Shown piece by piece: positions 21,876-30,894 of a DNA stretch of 64,000 bases. The position numbers and the translations under genes are program-made. Where the stretch lies: NCBI RefSeq assembly GCF_030412785.1, contig NZ_CP125295.1:4960001-5024000 (forward strand), read 5' to 3'. The notes under the pieces were generated by a model. The model searched no databases. It had not been told where the DNA came from and worked only from the letters and a program-made list of their open reading frames with translations. Numbering within the stretch: the first letter of the stretch is position 1; every line of letters begins with the position of its first letter. The DNA is from Paraburkholderia sabiae (lineage in GTDB: Bacteria > Pseudomonadota > Gammaproteobacteria > Burkholderiales > Burkholderiaceae).

Positions 21876-22281
21876 ACGCGGCGTTCTGCGCGCCCCGAAC
21901 GGCGCGGCACCGCGGTTTTGGCTTGGGTGTCTTACGAATCAAGTACACTGCGCGCCTGCGTGGGCTCGCGCGCCCTTTGCGCTGTCTGCGCATGGCCTTC
22001 GCGCCGATCGGCGTGCGCCCGCAAACGGACGCGGCAGCCGGGCCCGCAGCCCGGTCGCCATAAGGTTGCGCTAAGGCTCTCGCAGGGACAATCCGCACCG
22101 GCGGGCAGCGCCGCGTCTCACGCGGAGCGGGCACATCGTGCACGACCCGCCTGCGCGCCGGCGGCACGCACGGTCGGGATTCGCGCTGAGCGCCGGCCCG
22201 ACGCGCCGCAGCAACGGACACCTGTCCGAACGGTATAAGAAAGTAGCCGCGACAGCGGCGCCGACAAAGGTTGAAACAAAC
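21876..22281 (+). other. Long leader region before arnT
   Basis: 406 nt with no convincing gene. It presumably holds the arn promoter; a TTGGGT / TACACT pair near 21920-21955 has a poor 15-nt spacer, so no promoter is assigned. Confidence 0.3.
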
Positions 22282-24087
22282 ATGAACGACAAGCCGTCCG
22301 GGCTGACGCTCAATCGCACGACGGTCCTGCTGCTCGTGCTCACGCTCGCTGTGATCTGGTTCGTGCCGCTCGGCTGGCGGCACCTGCTGCCGAGCGACGA
22401 AGGCCGCTACGCGGAAATGGCGCGCGAGATGTTCCTTACGGGCGACTGGATCACGCCGCGCTACAACGGCTACAAGTACTTCGAGAAGCCGCCGCTGCAA
22501 ACCTGGGCGAACGCGCTGTCGTTTGCATGGTTCGGCATCGGCGCGTGGCAGGCGCGCCTCTACACGGCGCTGACGGGCTTCGCCGGGGTGCTGCTGATCG
22601 GCTACACGGGCGCGCGGGTGTTCAACGTCGCGACGGGCTTCTTCGCCGCCGTCGTGCTGGCGAGCGCACCGTACTGGTATCTGATGGGCCACTTCAACAC
22701 GCTCGACATGGGCCTGTCGTTCTGGATGGAACTGACGCTGTGCGGCTTGCTGCTCGCGCAGCGCCCGGGGCTCGCCGCGCGCGAGCAGCGACTGTGGATG
22801 TGGGCCGTGTGGGCGTCGATGGCGCTCGCGGTGCTGTCGAAGGGTCTGGTCGGTCTGATCCTGCCGGGCGCCGTGCTCGTGCTGTACACCATCATCGCGC
22901 GCGACTGGGCGCTCTGGAAGCGCCTGTATCTCGTGAGCGGGCTGATCGTGTTCTTCGCGGTCGTCACGCCGTGGTTCGTGCTCGTGCAGGATCGCAATCC
23001 CGAGTTCTTCAACTTCTTCTTCATCGTCCAGCAGTTCAGGCGCTATCTGACGCCCGAGCAGAACCGCCCCGGCGCGTGGTACTACTTCGTGCCCGTGATG
23101 CTGGTCGGCTTTCTGCCGTGGCTGTCCGTGACCGTGCAGAGCGCGCGGCACGCGCTGCGCATGCCGCGCCAGGCGAACGGCTTCGCGCCGATCACGCTGC
23201 TGTTCGTGTGGACGGCTTTCATCTTCCTGTTCTTCAGCGCCTCGCACTCGAAGCTGCTGTCATACACGCTGCCGATCGCGCCCGCGATCGCGCTGGTGAT
23301 CGGCATGTATCTGCCCCTCGTCACGCGGGAGCAGTTTCACCGGCATCTGACGGGCTACGCGCTGTTTCTCGTCGCGGGCGGCTTCGGCGCGGTGTTTCTG
23401 GGGCGTCTCGGCGACGCGCGCAATCCGAACGCGCTCTACCTCGAATTCCGCAACTGGGTTTTCGCGGCGCTCGCCGTCGGGTTCGTCTTTACCGTCATCG
23501 CGATCTGGCTCAACCGGCGCCGGCAGATGGCCGCGGCCGGTGCGCTGAATGGTTCGGCGAATGGATCGACCGTCGCCCCGAGCGGGTCGCAGTCGACGGG
23601 CATCGTCGGCGCGGCAACGGCGTTCGGCATCGGCTGGGTGCTGCTCGCGACGATCGCGGGCACGGGCCACGACGCGTTCGGCCGGCTGTCGTCGGGCGCG
23701 CCGCTCGCGCCCGCGGTGAAGGCCGCGCTCGCGAAACTGCCCGCCGACACGCCGTTCTACTCGGTCGGCGTCCTCGATCACACGCTGCCGTTCTACGTCG
23801 GCCATACGACGATCATGGTCGAGCATGCCGACGAACTGGCGTTCGGCGTCTCCGTCGAGCCACAAAAATGGGTGCCGACGATCCCGCAATGGGTCGAGCG
23901 CTGGAAGGCCGACCGCTACGCGCTGGCGCTGATGTCGCCCGACCGCTACAAGGAGTTCAGCGCGCAGCATCTGCCGATGACCGTCGTCGCGCGCGACGCC
24001 CGCCGCGTGATCGTCGAAAAGCCGCTGTCCGGCGATGCGGGTGCAAACCCGGCCGCCGGTACGGGCGCCACGCAGCCCCAGCCCTGA
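22282..24087 (+). CDS. arnT: ArnT-like lipid A 4-amino-4-deoxy-L-arabinose transferase
   Basis: 601 residues from the ATG at 22282. GT39-family membrane glycosyltransferase with about 11-12 hydrophobic segments over the first 430 residues; the first periplasmic loop carries the acidic LPSDEGRYAEM motif, and FEKPPLQ follows at about residue 70. A Ser/Gly linker and a soluble C-terminal domain finish it. ArnT moves L-Ara4N from undecaprenyl phosphate to lipid A, blocking polymyxin binding. It heads the arn cluster, so the assignment is supported by context. Confidence 0.9.
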   Translation: MNDKPSGLTLNRTTVLLLVLTLAVIWFVPLGWRHLLPSDEGRYAEMAREMFLTGDWITPRYNGYKYFEKPPLQTWANALSFAWFGIGAWQARLYTALTGFAGVLLIGYTGARVFNVATGFFAAVVLASAPYWYLMGHFNTLDMGLSFWMELTLCGLLLAQRPGLAAREQRLWMWAVWASMALAVLSKGLVGLILPGAVLVLYTIIARDWALWKRLYLVSGLIVFFAVVTPWFVLVQDRNPEFFNFFFIVQQFRRYLTPEQNRPGAWYYFVPVMLVGFLPWLSVTVQSARHALRMPRQANGFAPITLLFVWTAFIFLFFSASHSKLLSYTLPIAPAIALVIGMYLPLVTREQFHRHLTGYALFLVAGGFGAVFLGRLGDARNPNALYLEFRNWVFAALAVGFVFTVIAIWLNRRRQMAAAGALNGSANGSTVAPSGSQSTGIVGAATAFGIGWVLLATIAGTGHDAFGRLSSGAPLAPAVKAALAKLPADTPFYSVGVLDHTLPFYVGHTTIMVEHADELAFGVSVEPQKWVPTIPQWVERWKADRYALALMSPDRYKEFSAQHLPMTVVARDARRVIVEKPLSGDAGANPAAGTGATQPQP

Positions 24088-24115
24088 CCGCATTCTTCAC
24101 CCGAACATCTCTTCG

Positions 24116-24487
24116 ATGAACCCGATTTCCCTTTTCTGCATCCTCGCGGGCGTCGCGCTCAACGCGACGGCCCAATTGCTCCTGAAGGCCGGCACCAACG
24201 CCGTCGGCCACTTCGACTTCACGCTGTCGAACATCATCCCCATCGGCTGGCGGATCGCGACGCAGCTGCCCATCATCGGCGGGCTTGCCTGCTACGTGCT
24301 GAGCGTGGTCGTGTGGATCGTCGGGCTGTCGCGCGTGGACGTGTCGATCGCCTATCCGATGCTGTCGCTCGGCTACGTCGTGAACGCGTTCGCGGCGTGG
24401 TACCTGTTCGGCGAAGTGCTGTCGGCGCAACGGCTGATCGGCATCGGCGTGATTCTCGTCGGCGTGTTCATCGTCGCGCGCAGCTGA
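24116..24487 (+). CDS. SMR/EamA-type small membrane protein, ArnE-like flippase subunit
   Basis: 123 residues from the ATG at 24116, with four hydrophobic helices typical of the small multidrug resistance fold (ILAGVALNATAQLLLKAG at the start, SIAYPMLSLGYV in helix 3). In E. coli ArnE and ArnF together flip undecaprenyl-phosphate-L-Ara4N across the inner membrane. Only one such gene is present here, 28 nt after arnT, so it may act as a homodimer or the partner lies elsewhere. Confidence 0.82.
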   Translation: MNPISLFCILAGVALNATAQLLLKAGTNAVGHFDFTLSNIIPIGWRIATQLPIIGGLACYVLSVVVWIVGLSRVDVSIAYPMLSLGYVVNAFAAWYLFGEVLSAQRLIGIGVILVGVFIVARS

Positions 24488-24746
24488 CGCGCGAACCGCG
24501 CGCGGATGCTGTGGCTCTAGAGCTAAAGCCCTGGCAAGCTCGCGCAGGTCTGCTAATGTCTTCTGAATTGTTTCGAGCGCTGGACATTACAGCCGAAACC
24601 GCACATCATCGCCGCCGCGTTGCGCCGTGGAACACATGCGCGGCAATTAACACAGGCTCGGCGATAGAGTTTGACTAAAGCTCGCGCTTCGGGCTTTGTC
24701 AGGCGCTGTGGCCCGTGACCCTTTTTTATAGCGAACACAACCATCC

Positions 24747-25898
24747 ATGACCCAGTCATCCGTTCCGTTTTTGCCGTTCGTGCGTCCTGAGATCGATGAA
24801 GAAACGATCAGCGGTGTAGTCGACGTGCTCCGCTCCGGCTGGATCACGACGGGCCCGCAGAACCAGGCGTTCGAAAAGGCGTTGTCGGAATACTGCGGCG
24901 GCCGCCCGGTGCGCACCTTCAACTCGGGCACGGCAACGCTGGAAATCGGTCTGCGTATCGCGGGCGTCGGCGCCGGCGACGAAGTCATCACGACGCCCGC
25001 GTCGTGGGTCGCGACGAGCAACGTGATCCTCGAAGTGGGCGCGACGCCCGTGTTCGTCGATATCGACCCCGTCACGCGCAACATCGATCTGGATCTGATG
25101 GAAAAGGCGATCACGCCGCGCACGAAGGCGATCATCCCGGTCTTCCTGTCCGGCCTGCCCGTCGACATGGACCGGCTCTACGCGATCGCCCGCGCGCACA
25201 AGCTGCGCGTGATCGAGGACGCCGCGCAGGCGTTCGGCGCGACGTGGAACGGCGAGCGCATCGGCAAGCTCGGCGACATCGTCTCGTTCAGCTTCCACGC
25301 GAACAAGAACCTGACGTCGATCGAAGGCGGCGCGCTGGTGCTAAACAACGAAGAGGAAGCTATCCTCGCGCAGAAGTACCGGCTGCAGGGCATCACGCGC
25401 ACGGGCTTCGACGGCATGGATTGCGATCTGCTGGGCGGCAAGTACAACCTGACGGACGTCGCCGCGCGCGTCGGCCTCGGGCAGTTGCAGCATATCGAGC
25501 GCTTCCGCACGCAGCGCCACAAACTGGCGCGCGCATACTTTACGGGGTTCGAAGGCGGCGCTGCCGTCAAGCTCGGCATGGGGTTGCCGCTGGCGGACTT
25601 CGAGAACACCAACTGGCACATGTTCCTCATCACGCTGCCGCTCGCGCGCCTGTCAATCAGTCGCGCCGGCTTCATGGAACAGATGAAGGAACGCGGCATC
25701 GGCACGGGCATGCACTACCCGGCCATCCACCTGTTCTCGCTGTATCGCGCGATGGGTTACAAGGAAGGCATGTATCCGCATGCGGAGCACTACGGCGCGA
25801 CCACGGTCACGCTGCCGCTCTTCACGCTGATGAATGAAGGCGATGTCGAGCGCGTCTGCCGCGCCGTCAACGAGACTTGCGAACAATACGGTCAATAA
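24747..25898 (+). CDS. arnB: UDP-4-amino-4-deoxy-L-arabinose aminotransferase
   Basis: 383-residue DegT/DnrJ/EryC1-type PLP enzyme; the PLP lysine is Lys187 in SFHANKNLTS. It aminates UDP-4-keto-pentose using glutamate to form UDP-L-Ara4N. It starts the biosynthetic block arnB-arnC-formyltransferase-decarboxylase-arnD, which runs without gaps. A 259-nt gap separates it from the arnE-like gene, so it could have its own promoter, though none is clear. Confidence 0.94.
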   Translation: MTQSSVPFLPFVRPEIDEETISGVVDVLRSGWITTGPQNQAFEKALSEYCGGRPVRTFNSGTATLEIGLRIAGVGAGDEVITTPASWVATSNVILEVGATPVFVDIDPVTRNIDLDLMEKAITPRTKAIIPVFLSGLPVDMDRLYAIARAHKLRVIEDAAQAFGATWNGERIGKLGDIVSFSFHANKNLTSIEGGALVLNNEEEAILAQKYRLQGITRTGFDGMDCDLLGGKYNLTDVAARVGLGQLQHIERFRTQRHKLARAYFTGFEGGAAVKLGMGLPLADFENTNWHMFLITLPLARLSISRAGFMEQMKERGIGTGMHYPAIHLFSLYRAMGYKEGMYPHAEHYGATTVTLPLFTLMNEGDVERVCRAVNETCEQYGQ

Positions 25899-25915
25899 AG
25901 CGGAAATCCAGGGAA

Positions 25916-26965
25916 ATGAATCAATCGGACCCACGCACGGTCGCTCCCGAACTGTCGGTCGTCATCCCCGTCTACAACGAGGAAGAAGGACTCGGCGCGC
26001 TGTTCTCGCGCCTGTACCCGGCGCTCGACGCGCTCGGCACGAGCTATGAGGTGATTTTCATCAATGACGGCAGCCGCGACCGGTCGCCCGCCATGCTCGC
26101 CGACCAGTTCCGTGCGCGCCCCGACACCACGCGCGTAATCCTGCTGAACGGCAACTACGGCCAGCACATGGCGATTCTCGCGGGCTTCGAGCAGTCGCGC
26201 GGCCAGATCGTCGTCACGCTCGACGCCGACCTGCAGAATCCGCCCGAAGAAATCGGCAAGCTGTGCGCGAAGATGCGCGAAGGCTTCGACTACGTCGGCA
26301 CGATCCGCATGCAGCGCCGCGACAGCCTGTGGCGGCGCAAGGCGTCGCTGGCGATGAACCGTCTGCGTGAGCGCATCACGCGCATCAAGATGACCGATCA
26401 GGGCTGCATGCTGCGCGCGTATAGCCGTCACGTGATCGACACCATCAACCGCTGCGGCGAAGTGAACACGTTCATTCCCGCGCTCGCCTACACGTTCGCG
26501 CAAAACCCCGTCGAAATCGAGGTCGCGCACGAAGAGCGCTTCGCGGGCGAATCGAAGTATTCGATCTACAGCCTGATCCGCCTTAACTTCGACCTGGTGA
26601 CGGGTTTCTCGGTCGTGCCGCTGCAATGGCTGTCGTTCATCGGCGTGATTCTCTCGATGGGCTCGGCGGCGCTGTTCGTGCTGCTGCTGATTCGCCGCTT
26701 CATCCTCGGCGCGGAAGTGCAAGGTGTGTTCACGCTGTTCGCCATCACGTTCTTCATGCTCGGCGTGATCATCTTCGCGCTCGGGCTGCTCGGCGAATAC
26801 ATCGGCCGCATCTATCAGCAGGTGCGCGCGCGTCCGCGTTATCTGGTGCAGACCATTCTCGAACAACGCGACGGCGAACCCGTGACGGCGCAGCCGCGTC
26901 AATCGGTCGTGCAGGGCATGCAGCCCTCGCCCATCGCGCGCGACGAACGGAGACAAGGCGCATGA
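25916..26965 (+). CDS. arnC: Undecaprenyl-phosphate 4-deoxy-4-formamido-L-arabinose transferase
   Basis: 349 residues from the ATG at 25916. GT2 domain at the N-terminus (VVIPVYNEEEGL, LDADLQNPPEE) and two C-terminal transmembrane helices (about 235-295). It transfers formylated L-Ara4N from UDP to undecaprenyl phosphate on the cytoplasmic face. The stop overlaps the next start by 4 nt (ATGA), showing translational coupling. Confidence 0.94.
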   Translation: MNQSDPRTVAPELSVVIPVYNEEEGLGALFSRLYPALDALGTSYEVIFINDGSRDRSPAMLADQFRARPDTTRVILLNGNYGQHMAILAGFEQSRGQIVVTLDADLQNPPEEIGKLCAKMREGFDYVGTIRMQRRDSLWRRKASLAMNRLRERITRIKMTDQGCMLRAYSRHVIDTINRCGEVNTFIPALAYTFAQNPVEIEVAHEERFAGESKYSIYSLIRLNFDLVTGFSVVPLQWLSFIGVILSMGSAALFVLLLIRRFILGAEVQGVFTLFAITFFMLGVIIFALGLLGEYIGRIYQQVRARPRYLVQTILEQRDGEPVTAQPRQSVVQGMQPSPIARDERRQGA

Positions 26966-27897
26966 AGCCGCGCGCCGTTGTCTTCGCGTATCACAATGTG
27001 GGTGTGCGCTGTCTGCAGACGCTGCTCGCGCGCGGCGTCGAGGTGGCCCTCGTCGTCACGCACGAAGACAGCCCGACGGAAAACATCTGGTTCGGCAGCG
27101 TGGCGTCGGTCGCGGCCGAGCACGGCATTCCCGTCGTCACGCCCGCCGATCCGAAGAGCCCCGAGTTGCGCGCGCGCATCGTCGCCGCGCAGCCCGACTT
27201 CATCTTCTCGTTCTATTACCGGCACATGCTGCCCGTCGATCTGCTCGCCGTCGCACCGCGCGGCGCGTACAACATGCACGGATCGCTGCTGCCGAAGTAT
27301 CGCGGGCGCGTGCCTACCAACTGGGCCGTGCTGAACGGCGAGACGGAAACGGGCGCGACGCTGCATGAAATGGCCGCGAAGCCGGACGCAGGCGCGATCA
27401 TTGCGCAGACGCCCGTGCCCATCCTGCCCGACGACACGGCCGCCCAGGTGTTCGACAAGGTGACGGTCGCCGCCGAGCAGACGCTCTGGCGCGTGCTGCC
27501 CGCGCTGCTGAAAGGCGAAGCGCCGCATCTGCCGAACGACCTCGCGCACGGCAGCTATTTCGGCGGACGCAAGCCGGAAGACGGACGCCTCGACTTCAGC
27601 CAGAGCGGCCAGCAGGTCTACAACCTGATTCGCGCCGTGGCGCCGCCTTATCCGGGCGCGTTCACGGAGATCGGCGGCGAGCGCTTCGTCGTGGCGCGGG
27701 CGCGTCTCGCGCAGCCCGGTGCGGCCGGCGGGGATTTGCCGCCCGGCATCCACGTAGGCGATAATGGCTTTTTTGCGACATGCGGCGACGGCCGCGTGGT
27801 CGCCATCCACGAATTGCGGCATCAGCGCGACGGCAACGAGCGCGTCGTCACCCCCGCCGAATTCACCCAGCTCACTCAATCTTTCCGTAACGCATGA
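26962..27897 (+). CDS. UDP-L-Ara4N formyltransferase (stand-alone ArnA N-terminal domain)
   Basis: 311 residues from the ATG at 26962, overlapping arnC by 4 nt. Formyltransferase fold with the catalytic His in MHGSLLPKYRG, and a C-terminal Fmt-like domain. It adds a formyl group from 10-formyl-THF to UDP-L-Ara4N. In E. coli this activity is the first half of ArnA; here it is a separate gene whose stop overlaps the decarboxylase start by 4 nt (ATGA). Confidence 0.93.
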   Translation: MKPRAVVFAYHNVGVRCLQTLLARGVEVALVVTHEDSPTENIWFGSVASVAAEHGIPVVTPADPKSPELRARIVAAQPDFIFSFYYRHMLPVDLLAVAPRGAYNMHGSLLPKYRGRVPTNWAVLNGETETGATLHEMAAKPDAGAIIAQTPVPILPDDTAAQVFDKVTVAAEQTLWRVLPALLKGEAPHLPNDLAHGSYFGGRKPEDGRLDFSQSGQQVYNLIRAVAPPYPGAFTEIGGERFVVARARLAQPGAAGGDLPPGIHVGDNGFFATCGDGRVVAIHELRHQRDGNERVVTPAEFTQLTQSFRNA

Positions 27898-28940
27898 AAA
27901 AAGTCCTGATTCTGGGTGTGAACGGCTTCATCGGCCATCACCTGTCCAAGCGCATTCTCGAAACGACCGACTGGGAAGTGTTCGGCATGGACATGCAGAC
28001 CGAACGTCTCGGTGACCTCGTGAACCACGAGCGCATGCATTTCTTCGAGGGTGACATCACGATCAACAAGGAGTGGGTCGAGTATCACGTGAAGAAGTGC
28101 GACGTGATCCTGCCCCTCGTCGCGATCGCCACGCCCGCCACGTACGTGAAGCAGCCGCTGCGCGTGTTCGAACTGGACTTCGAGGCGAATCTGCCCATCG
28201 TCCGTTCGGCCGTGAAGTACGGCAAGCATCTCGTCTTCCCGTCGACGTCGGAAGTCTATGGCATGTGTTCGGACGAGCAGTTCGACCCGGACGAGTCCGC
28301 CCTCACCTACGGCCCGATCAACAAGCCGCGCTGGATCTACGCGTGCTCGAAGCAGCTGATGGACCGCGTGATCTGGGGCTACGGCATGGAAGGCCTGAAC
28401 TTCACGCTGTTCCGTCCGTTCAACTGGATCGGCCCGGGCCTCGACTCGATCTACACGCCGAAGGAAGGTTCGTCGCGCGTGGTCACGCAGTTCCTCGGCC
28501 ATATCGTGCGCGGTGAAAACATCAGCCTCGTCGACGGCGGCGCGCAGAAGCGCGCGTTCACGGATATCGACGACGGCATCAGCGCGCTGATGAAGATCAT
28601 CGAAAACAAGAACGGCGTCGCGACGGGCAAGATCTACAACATCGGCAATCCGACCAACAACTTCTCGGTGCGCGAACTCGCGCACAAGATGCTGGCACTT
28701 GCGGCCGAATTCCCCGAGTACGCGGAAATGGCGAAGAAGGTGCAACTGGTCGAGACGTCGTCGGGCGCCTACTACGGCTCGGGCTATCAGGACGTGCAGA
28801 ACCGCGTGCCGAAGATCGACAACACGAAGCAGGAACTGAACTGGGCGCCGCAATCGACGTTCGACGAAGCCCTGCGGAAGATCTTCGAAGCGTACCGCGG
28901 CCATGTCGCCGAAGCGCGCGCCCTCGTCGAACAACAGTAA
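27894..28940 (+). CDS. UDP-glucuronate decarboxylase (stand-alone ArnA C-terminal domain)
   Basis: 348-residue extended SDR with the NAD motif GVNGFIGHH at residues 8-16 and the catalytic YxxxK in YACSK, with an upstream STSEVYG. It oxidatively decarboxylates UDP-glucuronate to UDP-4-keto-arabinose, the first committed step of L-Ara4N synthesis. In E. coli it is fused to the formyltransferase; here the two are coupled by an ATGA overlap. Confidence 0.94.
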   Translation: MKKVLILGVNGFIGHHLSKRILETTDWEVFGMDMQTERLGDLVNHERMHFFEGDITINKEWVEYHVKKCDVILPLVAIATPATYVKQPLRVFELDFEANLPIVRSAVKYGKHLVFPSTSEVYGMCSDEQFDPDESALTYGPINKPRWIYACSKQLMDRVIWGYGMEGLNFTLFRPFNWIGPGLDSIYTPKEGSSRVVTQFLGHIVRGENISLVDGGAQKRAFTDIDDGISALMKIIENKNGVATGKIYNIGNPTNNFSVRELAHKMLALAAEFPEYAEMAKKVQLVETSSGAYYGSGYQDVQNRVPKIDNTKQELNWAPQSTFDEALRKIFEAYRGHVAEARALVEQQ

Positions 28941-28952
28941 AGGCTGCCGCTC

Positions 28953-29849
28953 TTGGCCTTGATCGTCCTGAAGATCGACGTCGATACGTTGCGCGGCACG
29001 CGTGAAGGCGTGCCGAACCTCGCGCGTATCTTCGACCGCTACAAGGCGCGCGCCACGTTCCTTTTCAGCCTTGGGCCGGATCACACCGGCTGGGCGATGC
29101 GCCGCGTGCTGCGGCCGGGCTTTCTGAAGAAGGTGTCGCGCACTTCCGTGGTCGAGCACTACGGCGTGAAGCAGCTGATGTACGGCGTGCTGCTGCCGGG
29201 GCCGGACATCGGCGCGCGCGCCCGCTCGGAAATGCGCGCGATCCACGAAGCCGGCTTCGAATGCGGCATCCACACGTGGGATCACGTCTACTGGCAGGAC
29301 AACGTGCGTTCGCGTCCGCGCGACTGGACCGTCGCGCAGATGCAGAAGAGCCACGACCGTTTCGCCGACATCTTCGGCATGCCGCCCGTCACGCACGGCG
29401 CGGCCGGCTGGCAGATGAACGGTCACGCGTTCGAGCAGATCGACGCGTGGGGCATGCAGTACGCGTCCGACGGACGCGGACATACGCCTTACTTCCCGGT
29501 CGTCGGCGGACGCACGCTGTCGCATGTGCAGATGCCGACCACGCTGCCCACGCTCGACGAAGTGCTGGGCATCGATGGCATCGACACGGACAACGTCGCC
29601 GCGTGGATGCTGAAGCGCACCGAAAACAATCCGCACGATCAGGTGTTCACGCTGCACGCAGAACTCGAAGGCCAGAAGCTTGCGCCCGTGTTCGAGCAGC
29701 TGCTGGCCGGCTGGCGCGCGCAAGGCCACACGTTCGCGACGATGGGCGATTACCACGCCACGCTAGACCGCGACACACTGCCGTCGTACCCTGTCACGTG
29801 GGGCGAAATTCCGGGCCGCTCCGGCGAACTGATCGTTCAGCCCGACTAG
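28953..29849 (+). CDS. arnD: 4-deoxy-4-formamido-L-arabinose-phosphoundecaprenol deformylase
   Basis: 298 residues from a TTG start at 28953 (LALIVLKIDVDTLRGT), preceded by AAAGG. NodB-type polysaccharide deacetylase: KIDVDT carries the metal-binding aspartates, CGIHTWDH the histidines, and THGAAGWQMN the substrate loop. It removes the formyl group from the lipid-linked sugar before flipping. It ends the arn operon, 12 nt after the decarboxylase. Confidence 0.93.
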   Translation: MALIVLKIDVDTLRGTREGVPNLARIFDRYKARATFLFSLGPDHTGWAMRRVLRPGFLKKVSRTSVVEHYGVKQLMYGVLLPGPDIGARARSEMRAIHEAGFECGIHTWDHVYWQDNVRSRPRDWTVAQMQKSHDRFADIFGMPPVTHGAAGWQMNGHAFEQIDAWGMQYASDGRGHTPYFPVVGGRTLSHVQMPTTLPTLDEVLGIDGIDTDNVAAWMLKRTENNPHDQVFTLHAELEGQKLAPVFEQLLAGWRAQGHTFATMGDYHATLDRDTLPSYPVTWGEIPGRSGELIVQPD

Positions 29850-30067
29850 CCGTGCATGGGGCCGCGTATCGTTCCTTCGTTGGATACGCGCTCGCCCGAT
29901 GCACGCCGTCCTGTTCGCCGGCCGGGCAATCTGCCCACGACGGCCTCGCAACGCGCCGCATGACCGTCCCGATGCCGCCCCGCGAAATCACCCCAAGCAA
30001 CCCCGAAGAAAAAGTTCAGGCGCGCAGCCCACGCTGCCGCCGGCACCGATAACAACCGGAGGACCAC

Positions 30068-30529
30068 GTGCCCATCGCAGTCGATCAACCCGTTCCCGAC
30101 TTCACCGCCCCGGCTACCGGCGGCGACTTCACGCTGTCCAGCCTGCGCGGCAAAAAGGTCGTCGTGTATTTCTATCCGAAAGACAACACGCCCGGCTGCA
30201 CGACGGAAGGCCTGCAGTTCCGCGACCTGTATCCGAAGTTCAAGAAGGCGGGCGCGGAGATCATCGGCGTGTCGCGCGACAGCGTGCGCTCGCACGATAA
30301 CTTCAAGGCCAAGCTCGAATTGCCGTTTACCTTGGTATCGGACCCCGACGAAACGCTGTGCACGCTCTTCGGCGTCATGAAACTGAAGAAAATGTATGGC
30401 AAAGAAGTACGGGGAATCGAGCGCTCCACATTCGTCATCGATGCCGAAGGCGTGTTGCGCCGCGAGTGGCGCGGCGTGAAAGTGCCGGGGCATGTCGACG
30501 AGATTCTGGAGGCTGTACAAGCGCTTTGA
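30068..30529 (+). CDS. bcp: Thioredoxin-dependent peroxiredoxin (Bcp/PrxQ)
   Basis: 153 residues from a GTG with a strong GGAGG 6 nt upstream. The peroxidatic cysteine is Cys44 in NTPGCTTE. The position of the usual nearby resolving cysteine five residues later is not Cys; the only other cysteine is Cys98 in ETLCTLFGV. It reduces peroxides in the cytoplasm. The gene is probably monocistronic, with about 220 nt between arnD and its start. Confidence 0.94.
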   Translation: MPIAVDQPVPDFTAPATGGDFTLSSLRGKKVVVYFYPKDNTPGCTTEGLQFRDLYPKFKKAGAEIIGVSRDSVRSHDNFKAKLELPFTLVSDPDETLCTLFGVMKLKKMYGKEVRGIERSTFVIDAEGVLRREWRGVKVPGHVDEILEAVQAL

Positions 30530-30676
30530 GGCGCGTTATATTGGGCCGCAATGAGTGCCTGTTCACATACTTTTTTCCGCAGTTGCGCTGCAGATCGCGT
30601 AGTTGTCGTCGCTGACCACGAGGCAGTGATTCCGGCAATGAGGCGAGCCATGAGGCGCAATGCGATGACCGAAGTC
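30530..30676 (+). ncRNA. Possible small RNA or long 3' untranslated region ending at a strong terminator
   Basis: 147 nt between bcp and a strong intrinsic terminator. It may be only the bcp 3' end, but the distance is long for that. A short open frame from 30551 encodes a Val-Val-Val-Val run, reminiscent of attenuator leader peptides, yet it has no good ribosome site and the gene downstream is not an amino-acid gene. Low confidence. Confidence 0.25.
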
Positions 30677-30714
30677 AAGCCGCTTGCCCCGGTTGCCGGG
30701 GCGGCGGCTTTTTT
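30677..30714 (+). terminator. Intrinsic terminator upstream of the PhoH gene
   Basis: Arms AAGCCGC-TT-GCCCCGG and CCGGGGC-G-GCGGCTT around a 3-nt loop, then a run of T to 30714. Very stable by inspection. Confidence 0.85.
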
Positions 30715-30894
30715 CATTGCGCGAAGCTGTTCGCGTCGTTCGCAGCGCACTTTCGTCAAGGAGCCGATCGAAAACCAGGCGAACCGGCATTACTAATCCG
30801 ACACGCGCCACCGGACGCAAATTGCGAGCGCACAACGCACGACAGTTTGCGGCAGGCGGCGAAGAATTGTGACCCGCTTTACTTGAGGGAAACC

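Noticed and set aside
27876..29756. 626-codon minus-strand frame across arnD and the decarboxylase gene
   Set aside because: Shadow frame; no start signal or domain.
30551..30796. Leader-peptide-like small frame with four Val codons
   Set aside because: No ribosome site, continues through the terminator, and the downstream gene is not amino-acid biosynthesis; kept only as part of the low-confidence RNA finding.
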